A stretch of 64,000 nucleotides of DNA from Monodelphis domestica (GCF_027887165.1 NC_077234.1:245394658-245458657), one strand, 5' to 3'; counted from the stretch's first letter, positions 1 through 11,384 are shown. Notes: generated by a model not told the origin, from the letters alone. Numbers and translations are program-made.

Positions 1-867
1 AGGACTCTGGCACTGAAGTTTCATTAGACCTTAGGATGGACATGAATAGTGAATATTAGTTCTTTTCTTATGTTCAACTTTTAAGGTTCTCAAGCTTCTG
101 AATGTATTTTTATTTTTTTTCTTGTTCTTTATTCTCATAGTATCTATGTCATAGTGTAGAGTTTGTTTGTGTTTAAAGTTTGAACGGAGCCCAAGCATTG
201 CCATTAAGGTTTTAAATCAGGATTGAATCCCAGGTTTTCTTTATATAATCTGTCAGCTACCGGTTTAGGCTCTACAAGTTGAGGGGGCTATAAACCTTAA
301 GCCAAAAAACTACTAATACTACCTTGTGTTGAACTGACTCCACTTGCATTGCTCTGAAATCATTTTTCCAGAAGATTGGGCTACCTTATTCTTAAACCCC
401 TGCTCATCATTGGTACTCTTAAAATAAGATCATATCTACCTTGATATAGATGATACAATGGCATAAAAAAGAAATATCTTTGTAGTTATTCTCACATTTA
501 TACTTCAGTGTGTCTGTGATGTCAATGATATGGATGTTCCATCTAGTGATGCTGATTGCCACTCATCCATGTCATCTCATTCTGTGGGTCTCTTGACCAC
601 AACTTCTCATAAATCCTTATGCAGTGTCCTTAAGGTCTTCCTTTTGATCACAAAAATACTTAATCTTTAGGCATTTCTTCCAAGGAGCCTTTCTGATTGA
701 GTCCAGTAGTCCATTTCTGGTGACTGCTCCTTGCAAAAGTACTATCATTGGAAATTTCAGGTTGAAGAAATTTAGCTATATTGCAACACAATATTGGGCT
801 CTTTCAATGGGGTTGTAAGAGATTAGTCTGATTCTTTTTTTCATAGGATATATCCATGACAGTTGTT
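1..867. other. AT-rich intergenic sequence, nothing recognised
   Basis: I see no long open frame, RNA gene or recognisable repeat here. The sequence is AT-rich with scattered homopolymer runs, as in ordinary mammalian non-coding DNA. It could hold old, diverged interspersed repeats that I cannot identify by eye. Confidence 0.5.
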
Positions 868-925
868 ATATATGTGTGTGTATGTTACATATTATGTGTG
901 CACATATACACATATGAACCATATG

Positions 926-970
<45 letters not shown>

Positions 971-971
971 T
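868..971. repeat. Compound (TG)n/(CA)n/(TA)n microsatellite
   Basis: A TG-rich stretch with TATGTG steps is followed by about eleven CA dinucleotides (from about 925 to 947) and then about twelve TA dinucleotides (to about 971). The TG part and the CA part are on the same strand and partly complementary, so the block could fold back on itself. This is typical vertebrate simple-sequence DNA. Confidence 0.9.
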
Positions 972-2124
972 TATAATATATTGCTGTTATGGTTCAGGGG
1001 GTTAGTTGTTGCATTCATGCCCAAACTCAATAAGGTGTCTGGAAAGGTCTGGTTTCCATCTGCTTTTTTTCCCCAACTTTTTTTACCTGTTCTGCTTTTA
1101 TCAGCATATATGTCTTCAAATTACTAGACATTCAGTGTTTATGTGGTCAGCCCCAGTATGTGATATGCTCTCTTTTGAATGGTTTATGAATGCCATATGT
1201 AGATTTTATTTGAAATGTATATAGCCTGAATTAAGTTTTCAGGAAGCAATTATTTATGTAAAACAAACAATAGAACTTCTTTTATTCTATCAGATATACA
1301 GTTATTTAGGTAGAAAAAAAATTGTGGTTTGAACCACACAATTTAATTTATGTTGTCTGGTTTTTCAAATTGCTAATTTAAAAAAAATTTTGTAAAGATA
1401 GATGATAATCTCTCTTAATTCTGTCTATGTCAGAAAGATAACTGATAAAACCAATTTTGTGCCTCTTCCTTAGGGGTTTTTTCCCTCATAAACCACCAAA
1501 GATGATCTTTCCTGTCTTTATTGTGGAAATTTGTGGTGGAAAAAAAACGTTCATGGAAATGTTTCTAAATGCAGAAAAAATGAGATTCCAGAGTGAAGGA
1601 GATCATGGGGACAAAACACATCTTTATTCCAGGACCATCAGCATAGCCTTCTACTTTTCTTTTCTTCTTAGCAATGAAAACCTAAATTTTTATGAAATGT
1701 GGAGCTAGTGAGATAAATTTAACTTCTAAATTTTCCTCTTGTATATTGAAATTTATTCATCTATCAAGCTTTTAAAAACTCTTCAGTCCAACTTTGCTTT
1801 CTAATTGCTGTGGTTTAAGTTATAGTCTTGTTACATTATAAAGCCTAATAAAAAAAGAAACATCAAGGAAGGAACAGTTTTGTTGAAAGTAAAGCACTGG
1901 TGCCATTAATTGTCCATATACAGAAGGCTTTTCACCCTTGCGCACACACTGTATGCTGGTCAGCTTTACCCTTTTGTATGAAGATTATTTCACTAACTGC
2001 TACAGTCAATAAGATCAAATCTTTGTATGAGAGAAAACAACTGAAATTTTATTTTTCTACTGACATTTCTAATGCTGGTGTCAAATTTTACCAATAAAAA
2101 TTAATTACATTAAAAAAAGAAAGT
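972..2124. other. Intergenic sequence with a possible retrotranscript 3' end near 2,093-2,118
   Basis: No gene is recognised. The open frames at 1,006-1,224, 1,457-1,708 and 1,900-2,097 are short, low-complexity in places and resemble nothing I know. One detail is worth noting: an AATAAA at 2,093-2,098 is followed about 14 bases later by a run of seven A (2,112-2,118). That looks like the end of a retrotransposed transcript whose body would lie to the left (roughly 1,860-2,118). I cannot name the source gene. Confidence 0.4.
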
Positions 2125-2955
2125 ACATCTACAATGCTCTGGAAATCAAAAGGAAGGAGGAGAAGGTCATCGCATCCTACAGCAGAATTCTCTAGTGAGC
2201 AAGGAGCTAGTGAAGCTGACATTGGTAGCAATAGTAGTTACTGCAACTAAAAGTAACAACAATCAGACTATAGTGTTGACTTCCAGAAATACTGATTTTG
2301 GTTTATTTAATCTCATGGAATCGTTATGTTTAGGTGGGGCAAGTAGGTCCAATGTAACTTCTCAGGCAACTCAGAAAGACACTTCGTATGGAAAAAAGTC
2401 AGCCAATTTCTAGAGATGGAAGGCAAATTGAGGAAAGAAATAATTCACAGGTTCCATTCAAATGCCATGGAAATAGCACATCTTCAGAAAGTAGAAAGTT
2501 TACAGAAGAGACAAGACAATAAACCATTAAGCAACCATTCTCGTAGAGAGAACATTCTCATAGAGAAACACGTTCTGACCCATTATATTTTGAGGAAGAA
2601 GATGGATTTACTAATTGAATGAGACTGGAAGTGCTAAAGATGAGAACACTCAACAAAAAATTTTCTGCAAAAGTACTGGCTAACTTATCTGAAAATTTGC
2701 CAATTAACCCAATTCCTATTACAACCTCTGTATATAAACATGCAAAATGTCAAAAGAAGGCTTTAGCTGCAGCACTTGCCCCAGCTCAGGAATATCCAGA
2801 AGTCAGTATAAAGAAAAAAAAAATCCAGGAAATTTTCTCAAAGGCACCAGGCAAAAAGAGTAAGACTACTGTGCAGCTTGATTTAGGGAATATGTTAGCA
2901 GCTCTGGAAAAGCAACAACAAGCAAAGAAAGCTCATCAAATCACCAATAATTAAG
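2125..2955 (+). pseudogene. SECISBP2L: Processed-pseudogene fragment of a SECIS-binding protein 2-like gene
   Basis: The parent family (SECISBP2 and its paralogue SECISBP2L) comprises proteins that bind, or resemble proteins that bind, SECIS elements in selenoprotein mRNAs. The fragment reads through several frames. Near 2,140-2,235 it gives RRRSSHPTAEF and SSEQGASEADI, then a stop. Near 2,420-2,490 it gives EERNNSQVPFKCHG. Near 2,578-2,625 it gives DPLYFEEEDGF. The longest open stretch (2,619-2,954) contains KKALAAALAPAQEY and LDLGNMLAALEKQQQAKKA. These blocks occur in the same order in the parent protein as I remember it. Stops and frameshifts between them show that it is dead, and the lack of introns over about 0.8 kb points to a retrocopy. 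It is truncated at both ends and meets LINE-1 sequence on the right. Assignment to the family is fairly secure; the choice of the 2L paralogue is less so. Confidence 0.65.
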
Positions 2956-4995
2956 CATTATCAGTATTACACCTATATGTACCAAATATAGCATCCACAT
3001 TTTAATAGGAAAAACTAAATTAGTTGTAGGTGGAAATTAATAACAAAGCAATAATGGTAGAAGACTTCAATTTCCCACTCTCACAAGTAGATAAATGGAA
3101 CCAAAAAAAAAATGAAACAAGTCAAGGAAAGGAATAGAACTTAGATAAATTCAATTGTATAGAATTGAATATAGAAAGAATTGAATGGGCATAGAAAGGA
3201 ATATTAAAAAAACATTATGGTTAAATGTAGAAAAGCAGAAATATCAAATTAATTCTTTTCAGACCACAATGAAATAAAGGTTATATCTAATAAGGACCAT
3301 GAAAACACAAAGAAAAACTAATAGGAGACAAAAATAACTTAATCCTAAAGAATGAGTGGGTAAAAGAACAAGACATAGAAACAATAAATATATTTATTAA
3401 GGAGGATCACAATAATTATATAATCATAATAATGAGCCAATATACCAAAACCTATGAGATAAAGCAATGAATTAGATATGAAATTTTTTAAAAGCTAGAG
3501 AAAGAACAAAATAAAAATGCCTGGTACGATGCCTGCCAAAACCACCCCAGAAATTAAAAGATAAAGCCAGTTTTAAATAATCAGAGGAATATTCATTGTG
3601 TTTAAATAAAATAATAATCAAACCTAAACTAATCTCCTTATTCAATACCATCCTAATTAATTTACCAACAAAATTAGCTCACCTAGAAAAAAAATCATTT
3701 GGAAGAACAAAAGATCAAGAATTATCAAAGGAATTAATGGGAAAAAATAAACAAAGGAAGTGTAACAGTATCAGATTTTGAACTGTATTTTAAATCATTA
3801 ATTATCAAAACTTTATTATACTGGTTAAGAAATAGAAAGATAGATCAATAGAAAAGAAGTGAAATATGACAAACAGTAATAAAAGATTATAAAATTTTAA
3901 TATTTAACAAGTATATAGATTTGAGTTTTGTGGATAAGAACTCACTATATGGTAAAAATTGCTGGGACAATTAGAGAATAGTTTACCTGAGACTAATTAC
4001 AGACCAATATTTTATACCATTCACTTATAGAAAATCAAAATAGAAATATGGCCTAGACATTAAAGGAGATATCATAAGCAAATTTAAAGTACAGGGAACA
4101 TACAATCTATTGGATTTATGTATAGGAGAGAAATGTATGAGTAACAAGAGATGGAAAAGCATCGTGAAATATAAAAAGGACAATATTGATTACATCAAAT
4201 TTAAAAGTTCCTGTACAAATAAAAATAATTTAGCCAAAATTAGAGGAAAAACAGAAAATTGGGATGGGATAATTTTATATACAGCTTTTCAGATAGAAGT
4301 TTTATATCTAATATATGTAAAGAACTTTGTTAAATTTATTAGAATAAGAGCCATTCTCAAATTGATAAATGGACAATCAGAACATATAACTTTTTGATGA
4401 AGAAATCAGTCATTTATAGGTATATGGAAAATGACCTAAATCACTATTGATTAGAGAAATGAAAATCAAAGTAACTGTGAAATATCATCTCACACCTATC
4501 AAATTGACTAGAGCAAAATGGTCAGTGTTGGAAGGAATGCAGAAAAATGGGAACGCTAATACAACTAATACTGTTGATAGAACTAAAAATTGATCCAACC
4601 ATTTTTAAGATCAATTTCATATTAAACCCAAAAATTATGAAATATGTATACCCTTAAACCAAGTAATACCACTGTTGATTCTCTTTCCTAAGGAAATCAG
4701 GAAAAACGTAAAATGACCTATATGTTCCCACATGTTTACACCAACTTTATTTTGGTGGCAAAGAATTGCCAATTGGTGAATGGTGGTATATGATTGTGAT
4801 GCTATATTACTACATGAACAGGTTAATTTTTAAAAAGAAACAAACTTAGAATGATATACATGGAGTAATGAAAAGTGAAATGAGTAGAAGCAAGAGAATT
4901 CTATAAGGTTCCAGAATTAATATTTAAAGAATAATTTGTGAATGTCCATCTCCAGAGAATGAATGGAAAAAAAGAAATGCAAAAGGGACTATATC

Positions 4996-5035
<40 letters not shown>

Positions 5036-5206
5036 TGTGTGTGTGCATGTGTGTGTATGTGTATATATGTGTATATATATATATATATGTAAATGTGTGT
5101 ATGTATCTTTTGGTTGGATTATGACTTTTAGGATGTTTGGGAAGGGAAGGAAAGACTGAGATAGCTGAAAAAATTCTATTAAATAAAGATAAATTTTAAA
5201 ATAAAG
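2950..5206 (+). mobile_element. Degenerate LINE-1 (marsupial type), ORF2 remnant plus 3' UTR, sense
   Basis: Read on the plus strand with many stops, the left part carries LINE-1 ORF2 endonuclease signatures: LHLYVPN near 2,970 and a degraded DFNFPLS near 3,068-3,088. A middle block near 3,240-3,480 (LILKNEWVKEQDIETIN) and the region 3,630-3,780 match marsupial LINE-1 ORF2 as I know it. The open piece at 4,110-4,397 is the C-terminal ORF2 region, and the conserved 3' segment (AATCATCTCACACCTATCAA-like, TTGATCCAACCATTTT, GGTGGCAAAGAATTGCCAA) follows to about 4,850. The tail is A-rich to about 5,206. The copy lacks ORF1 and most of the reverse-transcriptase core, so it is internally deleted and inactive. 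It abuts the SECIS-binding-protein-like pseudogene with no gap. Confidence 0.8.
5002..5107. repeat. (TG)n microsatellite with TA-rich tail
   Basis: Thirteen or so uninterrupted TG steps from 5,003 are followed by interrupted TG and TATG repeats and a short (TA)n to about 5,090. It lies inside the 3' end of the LINE-1 copy. It creates a spurious cysteine/valine-rich open frame (4,938-5,159) that I do not call as a gene. Confidence 0.9.
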
Positions 5207-5577
5207 GCAACTAAAATAAATACAACAAAAATAGGAATATGGGTTTTGTTAAAAACTTTTTCTCCATCTATTGATAAAACCATATTTTTTGCCTTGTTTT
5301 TGTTATGAAAATGGTCAATTGTGCTGATAATTTTCCTACATTTCTGGAATATCCCACCTAATCACAGTGTATGGTCTTTGTGATATACTGTATTTCCTCC
5401 TTTGACATTTTATTTTAAATGTTCACATTAAGATTCATTAAGGGAATTGGTCTACACATTTCTTTCTAAAAGCACTTATTTAATAAACTTATTTGCTTGG
5501 TAAGAAATCACTGAACCTCTCTGGGTCTTAGTTTTCTCTTATTTAAAGGGAATAATAATGAGAACTTAATTCTAGTT
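5207..5577. other. AT-rich intergenic sequence, nothing recognised
   Basis: Between the A-rich tail of the LINE-1 and the trinucleotide repeat I see no coding potential and no recognisable repeat family. Confidence 0.45.
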
Positions 5578-5598
5578 AGTACCACTACCACTACTACA

Positions 5599-5632
<34 letters not shown>

Positions 5633-5661
5633 TTACTACAGCTATGACTATAACTACTACA
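5578..5661. repeat. (CTA/CCA)n trinucleotide microsatellite
   Basis: About 27 consecutive ACT/ACC/ATT-type triplets run on the plus strand, with interruptions toward the right end. On the minus strand they translate as a long poly-valine tract inside an open frame (5,508-5,933). That frame is therefore an artefact of the repeat, not a gene. Confidence 0.9.
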
Positions 5662-6039
5662 CTTGCCCGCACTTTTAATACCCACTGCCTTGGGACAATA
5701 TCACCTATTTTCAGTGAAAGAATATATAAAGATTTCCTGATACCCCAGGAGAATCTAAGTGATATCTCAGTCCTAGAAATTTTCCAATATACCAGATATC
5801 CTAGGTCAGTTATGATCCACAAACACAGAATATTCTCAATCTGTATCATTATTGGAAATGTGCCATTGCTGGAGAATAACATTTTACAATTGATTAAGAG
5901 AAAATATACTATTTTTAAAAAATCCTTTACCAATGTATTTGTAAAATATATTCATATGTATTTCATATATTTGTATGTGTAAAATAGACACTTTCCATGT
6001 AGTTCCTATTAAGAGAGTTTTAAATTAATTTCTCCTTTT
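5662..6039. other. Intergenic sequence, nothing recognised
   Basis: The open frame at 5,644-5,982 on the plus strand (112 codons) begins in the trinucleotide repeat and shows no family resemblance that I can see. I treat it as chance. Confidence 0.4.
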
Positions 6040-6545
6040 TTCTATATAAAAGGAAAGGAGCAATAAAATTTCAGAGTAAGAGACCCTCTGCTGTGCTGCT
6101 TGGCAGTTGGTGACAGAAATATGTGGCTGAGTGTGGTTTGTAAGTTGCAGACCATTGGAAAGGCCTTTTTGTCTCTGGGTCCTCTGGAGAGAGGACTGTG
6201 TGTGGCTTGCTTTCTCTGGGACTGTGAAGAGACTGAGAAATGGATTTAAGGACTAAACAGCCTCATTGATTATTATTTAACTTGGGTACATAAGGTAGCT
6301 AGCCAGTGGTTATATTATTAGATAGAGAGAGTAGTGGAAGTAGGAGAGGGCTTTGACCTAGCAGAAGATACTGCCCTCTGAGGCAGATAGATGTAGGGTT
6401 TTCTAGGAAAAAAAAAATTAGTTAGGATTGGGATCTTGGGCATAGTTACTAGCTATTCTAATATTACTTTATTCCTTCCTAGTTTCTCTCTGTATTTCCT
6501 AATAATAAACTAAATGTTTTGCATTTAATAAACGGTGCACTGGCT
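6040..6545 (+). mobile_element. Possible solo LTR of an endogenous retrovirus
   Basis: The block begins with a TATA-like element (TATATAAAAGG, about 6,043-6,053). About 450 bases later it has closely spaced polyadenylation-like AATAAA signals (about 6,504-6,509 and 6,528-6,533), followed by a GT-containing and C-rich stretch. This promoter plus poly(A) arrangement is typical of LTR R/U5 regions, and base composition differs from the flanks (GC-richer between 6,080 and 6,260). I see no paired LTR, no internal retroviral coding sequence and no clear TG...CA ends or target duplication. It could equally be a retrotransposed transcript. Confidence 0.3.
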
Positions 6546-7281
6546 TTTGATCAAACTCCTGCCTCCATCCCCATTAAACCTTTCACATTCCTTAAGTTTG
6601 TTTCATCACAAAACCACAGGAAAAAATTTTGATTCTTGAAATTATCTGGAACTCCAGTTTGAATATTTCCACTAATGATCCTCATTAGCAATTCTTCTAT
6701 AACATGTTCTGAGAGGTTGCCTAGGGTACTTAAAGCTTAAATGATTTATCCACAGTTAGGGCAGTCTTATTCCAAATAAACATAGCTGCCTCTTTAAAGA
6801 ACAGGTGTGCTCTATGAAATATTTTAGAACGTATTTCATTCCACAATGTATAAAGGACTTTTGAGCTTATGCCATTCATTTCCAAAATTATCTACTTTAT
6901 CTGTTGCACATAATGCAATCTTCTATATTACCCTATTTGCAGTACTTCTAATTTAAGTGATTTGGTTAACATTCAGATTCATTGATAATAATATTTTTCA
7001 TCCAAATTCAAATATACAGAGGAAGATTGAATTTTTTTGTCTACAAGTGTTACCATAACTAAGAAATGTGTTATTTAAAATTTAAATATAAATCACACAA
7101 ATTTGTTTGTAAGTCACATTGGCAAGTACGATTTACTCATAAACTAGCATAAAATGCAGAGTATTAATTCACTTATGAAATCTCTCATTATTGAATTTCA
7201 CCTCATAAAAATTGTATCTCCTCCACAAATTAAAAAAAGTAAAATAATAAATTTAATTGATTTTATATTTTTGTATTCCAA
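6546..7281. other. AT-rich intergenic sequence, nothing recognised
   Basis: There are no open frames of note and no recognisable repeat. Old diverged repeats may be present. Confidence 0.45.
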
Positions 7282-7321
7282 ATGATAGGAGAAATATAGA
7301 CATATATATTTCTCCTATCAT
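7282..7321. repeat. Perfect inverted repeat (17-bp arms, 6-nt loop)
   Basis: The left arm (7,282-7,298, containing GATAGGAGAAATATA) is the exact reverse complement of the right arm (7,305-7,321), separated by six bases. The RNA or single strand would form a clean hairpin. It sits at the edge of a TA-rich microsatellite. No flanking element ends were found that would make it a MITE. Confidence 0.85.
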
Positions 7322-7406
7322 ATATATTATTTGTATATATGTATATACATATAATATAGATTTATATATACACATATAATATATATTTATATATGTATAT
7401 ATTTAA
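7322..7406. repeat. (TA)-rich simple sequence
   Basis: A run of TATATA/TACATA steps with interruptions begins directly after the hairpin. It is low-complexity DNA with strong self-complementarity. Confidence 0.8.
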
Positions 7407-7496
7407 GATGAGACAGTGTACCTTCAAAATCATTGTCAATAAAGACCCTAAATAATTTCCCATAATAGATTATGGAGAACAAATCTGTTTTTTAAA

Positions 7497-8260
7497 ATGA
7501 TTGCTGGATTGGCTGAAACCCAAAGAGGAAGTCTCGAGTTGGGAGAGCATGAGGCATGAGGCTCCAGAGCAGCATGAAACACACAGGGGTGGAGGGGCAG
7601 GCATACAAACGGAAGCCCAGGCAGGACATGAGGTCAGGGGCAGGAAGTACAGACACCAGTTGGTGCCCAGAATGAAAAATGATAGGCTTATCTCCTTTGC
7701 ACAAGGGTCGCCCTGTCCAGGAGGCCAGCTGTGGCATTGTTGTGGCTTTCCCAGTGGGGTCGAGGGATGAGGTAGCCATGGTGGAAAGACCTGAGGACCT
7801 GAAGCTTCCCAACACTGTCATCTTCATGATCAGCAAGGAGGCACTCCCTGATGGCATCAATATCTCCAAAGAGACTCAAAGTGCCATCTTCTAGGCTGCC
7901 AGAGTGTTCATGCTGTATGTCATGTCTTGTGCAAACAGCTTTGCAAAGAAATGAAAGCTAAAGATCCCAAATGCATAGAAGAGATGGAATTTCAGCAATT
8001 CATTTCTCCTTTGAAAGAAGCACTAGATACATATAGATATGAACAAAAGGTAAGAAGGAAGCTTCAGAACAAAAGAAGAAAGATAAAGACAAAAGGACAG
8101 ATTTTGAAGAGCAAGACAAGAGCAGTGAAGATGATAATGATGAAAGAGGAGGAATAGAATGATGAAGTTGACAATTGGGTTTCCTGGAGACAATGGCATT
8201 TCAGAAGATCAGGAAACTTGGAGTTGTGACTGTTGGCTGTATTGTTTCTATGAACCTAGG
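7497..8260 (+). pseudogene. POLE3: Processed pseudogene of POLE3 (DNA polymerase epsilon subunit 3, histone-fold protein CHRAC17)
   Basis: POLE3 is a small nuclear histone-fold subunit of DNA polymerase epsilon and of the CHRAC remodelling complex. The start codon at 7,778 opens with [13 protein letters not shown], then [15 protein letters not shown], matching the parent N-terminus. A stop replaces codon 39 (7,892-7,894) and another follows at 7,952-7,954 near an indel. After a deletion of the middle of the histone fold, a second frame gives EEMEFQQFISPLKEALD (about 7,978-8,030). A third frame (from about 8,049) gives the lysine-rich [14 protein letters not shown] and the acidic tail [13 protein letters not shown]. 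The GC-rich leader at 7,497-7,777 is probably the copied 5' UTR, starting next to a TTTT/AAAA-type LINE-1 target. The copy has no introns and carries stops and frameshifts, so it is not functional. The copied 3' UTR may extend well to the right. Confidence 0.9.
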
Positions 8261-10389
8261 TACCATTTCTAAGGACCTAAGAATACTTGAATAATTCCCA
8301 GAGTTTTTCTGAATGAGAGCTTTCCAATTTCATTTTATACAATCCACAAATTGGGAACTTATGACATGGTAAGGCTATGAACTGCTATTTCATCTGATTT
8401 TATACAGGGGGGGAAAGTGGGGAGGTTCCATTTATTTCACTTCCTTTTTTTATGACCCAAATTTCATACTATCTATTATTTAGGAGCTATAGTGCAGCTG
8501 GAAATTGGAGAGATCTGAACTTGAACATGAGTAGCCTGTGAAAGTGATTGCAGCACTGAATTTGGGGCACTGGCTAAAACATAGGAGGTAAGAAAAGAAA
8601 TTTAATTCCTTGAAAGTAACTTTCAGCAAAGTTCTTCTTCCTTTGGTTTGTATCTTCTCTTTCTGAATCTTCCCCTAGTCTCTTGCAGAATTTGAGACTT
8701 GATCCCTTTTTTGCCATACTCTACTTAGCACTTTGTATCTGTTTTGAATTTTATATTGCATTATATTAGTGGAAGCTTGTGTCTGCTTTAAAGTAGGCAT
8801 TTCACCTCAAAAGTCTCTTCCTCTGTCTACTGAACAAAAGTTTGCAAACAGATGTTTCTAGTATACATAATCCCTTCACTTTCTGTTTTGTAGGGAACCT
8901 CATAGGTTCATCGTTTTGGTTCTTAGCTTTTTACTTAATAAATGACCGGCTTGAAAATCCATTTCTTCTGTCTAGACACTACAGTCATTCTCTCCAAACT
9001 GTTCTTTGCTTTGCCAACATGTGACCTTTCATCTGGCTTAATTTAAAAAATGTAAAGTTTTCTTCCAGGTATAGTTCTGACTTTCATCTTTTAAAGTCAG
9101 CTTCATGGAATAACTTGTAATGAAATGAAATAATGTTTAGGAATATAATTCTAGTAAACTACCCTTCTAAAGTGATTTCTATGGGACCTTTCATCTTTTG
9201 CTGGCCTCCCTTTTCCATTCACTGCCAGGTACTTCAAGTTAAGTGGTAAGTTCTGAAGGTTGGGAGCTTCTAGAAAATTTTTATCTCCATGGCAAAAAAA
9301 AAAAATCTGTGTTTAGCAAGAGAAGAGGTCCCACAGTAACCACAGTCTGCCCTTTGTACATTGAAGTTCTTGCCAACTTCTCTCCCTAGCAGGTCTTTCC
9401 TTTTTTTGGTCTATAAAATTGTGATAGTAATTCTACTTTCAACTGGAGTATGTCAGGTGAACAAATGTAGCCTGTTGCCATTTACTCATTAATAGCTTAT
9501 AGGGACAAGTTGTTTGATAAATGAGGGAAGAATCTCATTTCACTCACTTCATTTGGGGAAGAAAATTTAATGTTTTGTATAAATAAGGAATGTTATTAAA
9601 AAAAAGATTGCTGTATGTACTCATATTATTCATAAAACCTTTCCTCAAGTAGTAGAAAAAACTAAAAAGATTTGGTTGCTCATTTCATGTAATAAAGTTA
9701 TATTTTTGTAAGCAGGTCTAAGTGTCTAGCTGGGATCATAAAAATAGCTAATGAAAACCTTTTAAAAAATTTTTTTAATATTGAAAAAAATCTGTCCAAT
9801 CCCTCTGGTTATATATATTTAATCAAAAATATCATAAACAAGATGTCCCCCAAATGATTTTGTAGATAATTTAGATTTCTGGAGGTGATAGAAGAAATTT
9901 AAACCTCATGATGGTAATAGTAACAAGAGTAAAATTTTACTTCATTTGATATATTTCTTCTATGTGTCTCAAATAAATTTAATAAATATCTAATAGTCAT
10001 TTAATTGTTTTCCTCCCAGAATTAATTGCTTAGTATTTGTGGTTAATGACTTTATTATCTGAATAGGATTTTGCTTAAACTTCTTTAGCATCAGGAGTAT
10101 CTGGTAACATCAAGCATGATGGTGAGAAAAATGGAATTGATATTATACCAGGATACTTTGTAGGAAATGGGAATATTCATTCTTATGAAGAAAACCCTGA
10201 AGTGAGTGAGAGAGAGCTTGGGGGAGGAATATGGGCTGTATTTGAGCAGCAATAGATTAGATTTCCTTGTTAATATGAATTTAGACCTATTTCGATTAGT
10301 CATATTGAGCAGAATTAGTGGTAGTGAGTAGAAGTTTCAGAGCAGCATTAGGTCTTTATGTAAAGAAATAATAATAATAGAACTGGAAA
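8261..10389. other. Non-coding sequence, possibly beginning with copied POLE3 3' UTR
   Basis: No coding potential is seen. An AATAAA lies near 9,690, and this stretch could in part be the 3' UTR copied with the POLE3 pseudogene. I cannot mark its end, because I see no clear poly(A) tract or matching target-site duplication. The small open frames at 8,842-9,024 and 10,091-10,303 are not recognised. Confidence 0.4.
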
Positions 10390-10545
10390 AAAAAAGCAAA
10401 CACTGAGTTGGTGGATTCCTATTCACTGGAGGTCCTAAAGCAGACACTAGATAGTCACTTCTGGACATTGTGGGAGGTAACCCATATTCTTATTCAGGCG
10501 GGACTACATGGCTTTCAAGGTCTCTTAAAATGCTAAGGCTATAAG
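10390..10545 (+). mobile_element. CR1/L3-like LINE 3'-end relic
   Basis: The stretch follows the layout of the ancient mammalian L3 (CR1) 3' end: a block like CTGGAGGTCCTAAAGCAGAC, then TAGATAGTCACTTCTGGA, a TTATTCAGGCGGGACTACAT block and AAGGTCTCTTAAAATGC. It is much diverged and recognised by eye only. No coding sequence remains. Confidence 0.5.
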
Positions 10546-11384
10546 AGCCATTTAAAATATGTCACATATACACACAAAATAGGCATGAATAAGTCATATC
10601 AAAAGCTATTATAAATTTAACTCTCTGCTACTTCCTTTGTATAAGTGGTAATTGTGTATCCTTTGGACTTCATCTCCCAGCATTCTTTCCTCATCCCTAA
10701 ATACCCTTTTCCCTTTCTGTTTACATGTGCCCTTTTACATTATGGGTCTTAAGCTGTGGGTAAGGCCTCCCTTGTTCTCTCTTTTCCACGTGGGAGACTG
10801 GTGAGCTCTCGGTTTCTCTAGTCTTTTGCTTTCCCTTGGCTTCAAGCTAAATATTAACAAACATTAAATTTAATGCTTGGAGTCATGAATATTAAAATTT
10901 AAAATTATACCTTCTTTGGTTCGTTAGCTCCTGAAATTAACTTGGAAGTGTAGTCCTGATCTTGAATCCTCCCTATCTCTGATTTGGATTTAATAGAATA
11001 GGAAACAATTTGCCCATTCTTTTTTGGAGGGCAAGAAGAGTAGAGTAGCAGAGAAATTGTGTTGAACAGAAAAATAAGAACAACCAGTGAGCAATATGAT
11101 GGGCACCCCCTATCCATGTGATGAGATGATAAGAAATATATTGTTATTTAAAGCTAGCTATGGGAATGCTTCCCTGTGTATACATATCCATTAATGTCTT
11201 CTAAGAACAGAGAACTCTAGATTGATGCCCAGTGACTGGGGCCCACTTCAAAAATAATTGCATTGCTGGAATTCAGGAGGAGAAACGTATCAGAAGAGTC
11301 AAACTTATCATTCCATAGTATGTAAAAGTGGTAAATAAACTTATTTTTGGTTATTTAGCTCTCTTAAAAATTGTTTGAACCTCC
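10546..11384. other. Intergenic sequence, nothing firmly recognised
   Basis: The part at about 10,640-10,890 (CATCTCCCAGCATTC, later TTCAAGCTAAATATTAAC) faintly recalls marsupial retroviral LTRs, but not enough to call. The minus-strand open frame at 10,905-11,117 has no recognisable relatives. Confidence 0.35.

Noticed and set aside
2195..2413. 72-codon open frame as an independent small gene
   Set aside because: It is an out-of-frame reading of the SECIS-binding-protein-like pseudogene.
4110..4397. 95-codon open frame as a host gene
   Set aside because: It is the decayed C-terminal part of LINE-1 ORF2.
4938..5159. 73-codon open frame rich in Cys and Val
   Set aside because: It is a translation of the TG microsatellite within the LINE-1 tail.
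5508..5933. 141-codon minus-strand open frame with a poly-valine tract
   Set aside because: The tract is the translation of the CTA/CCA microsatellite, and the rest shows no family resemblance.
7492..7869. 125-codon minus-strand open frame
   Set aside because: It is antisense to the POLE3 retrocopy and its leader, and has no resemblance to a known protein.
10640..10890. Possible LTR fragment
   Set aside because: Only short, weak resemblances were seen, with no TATA plus poly(A) layout or paired ends.
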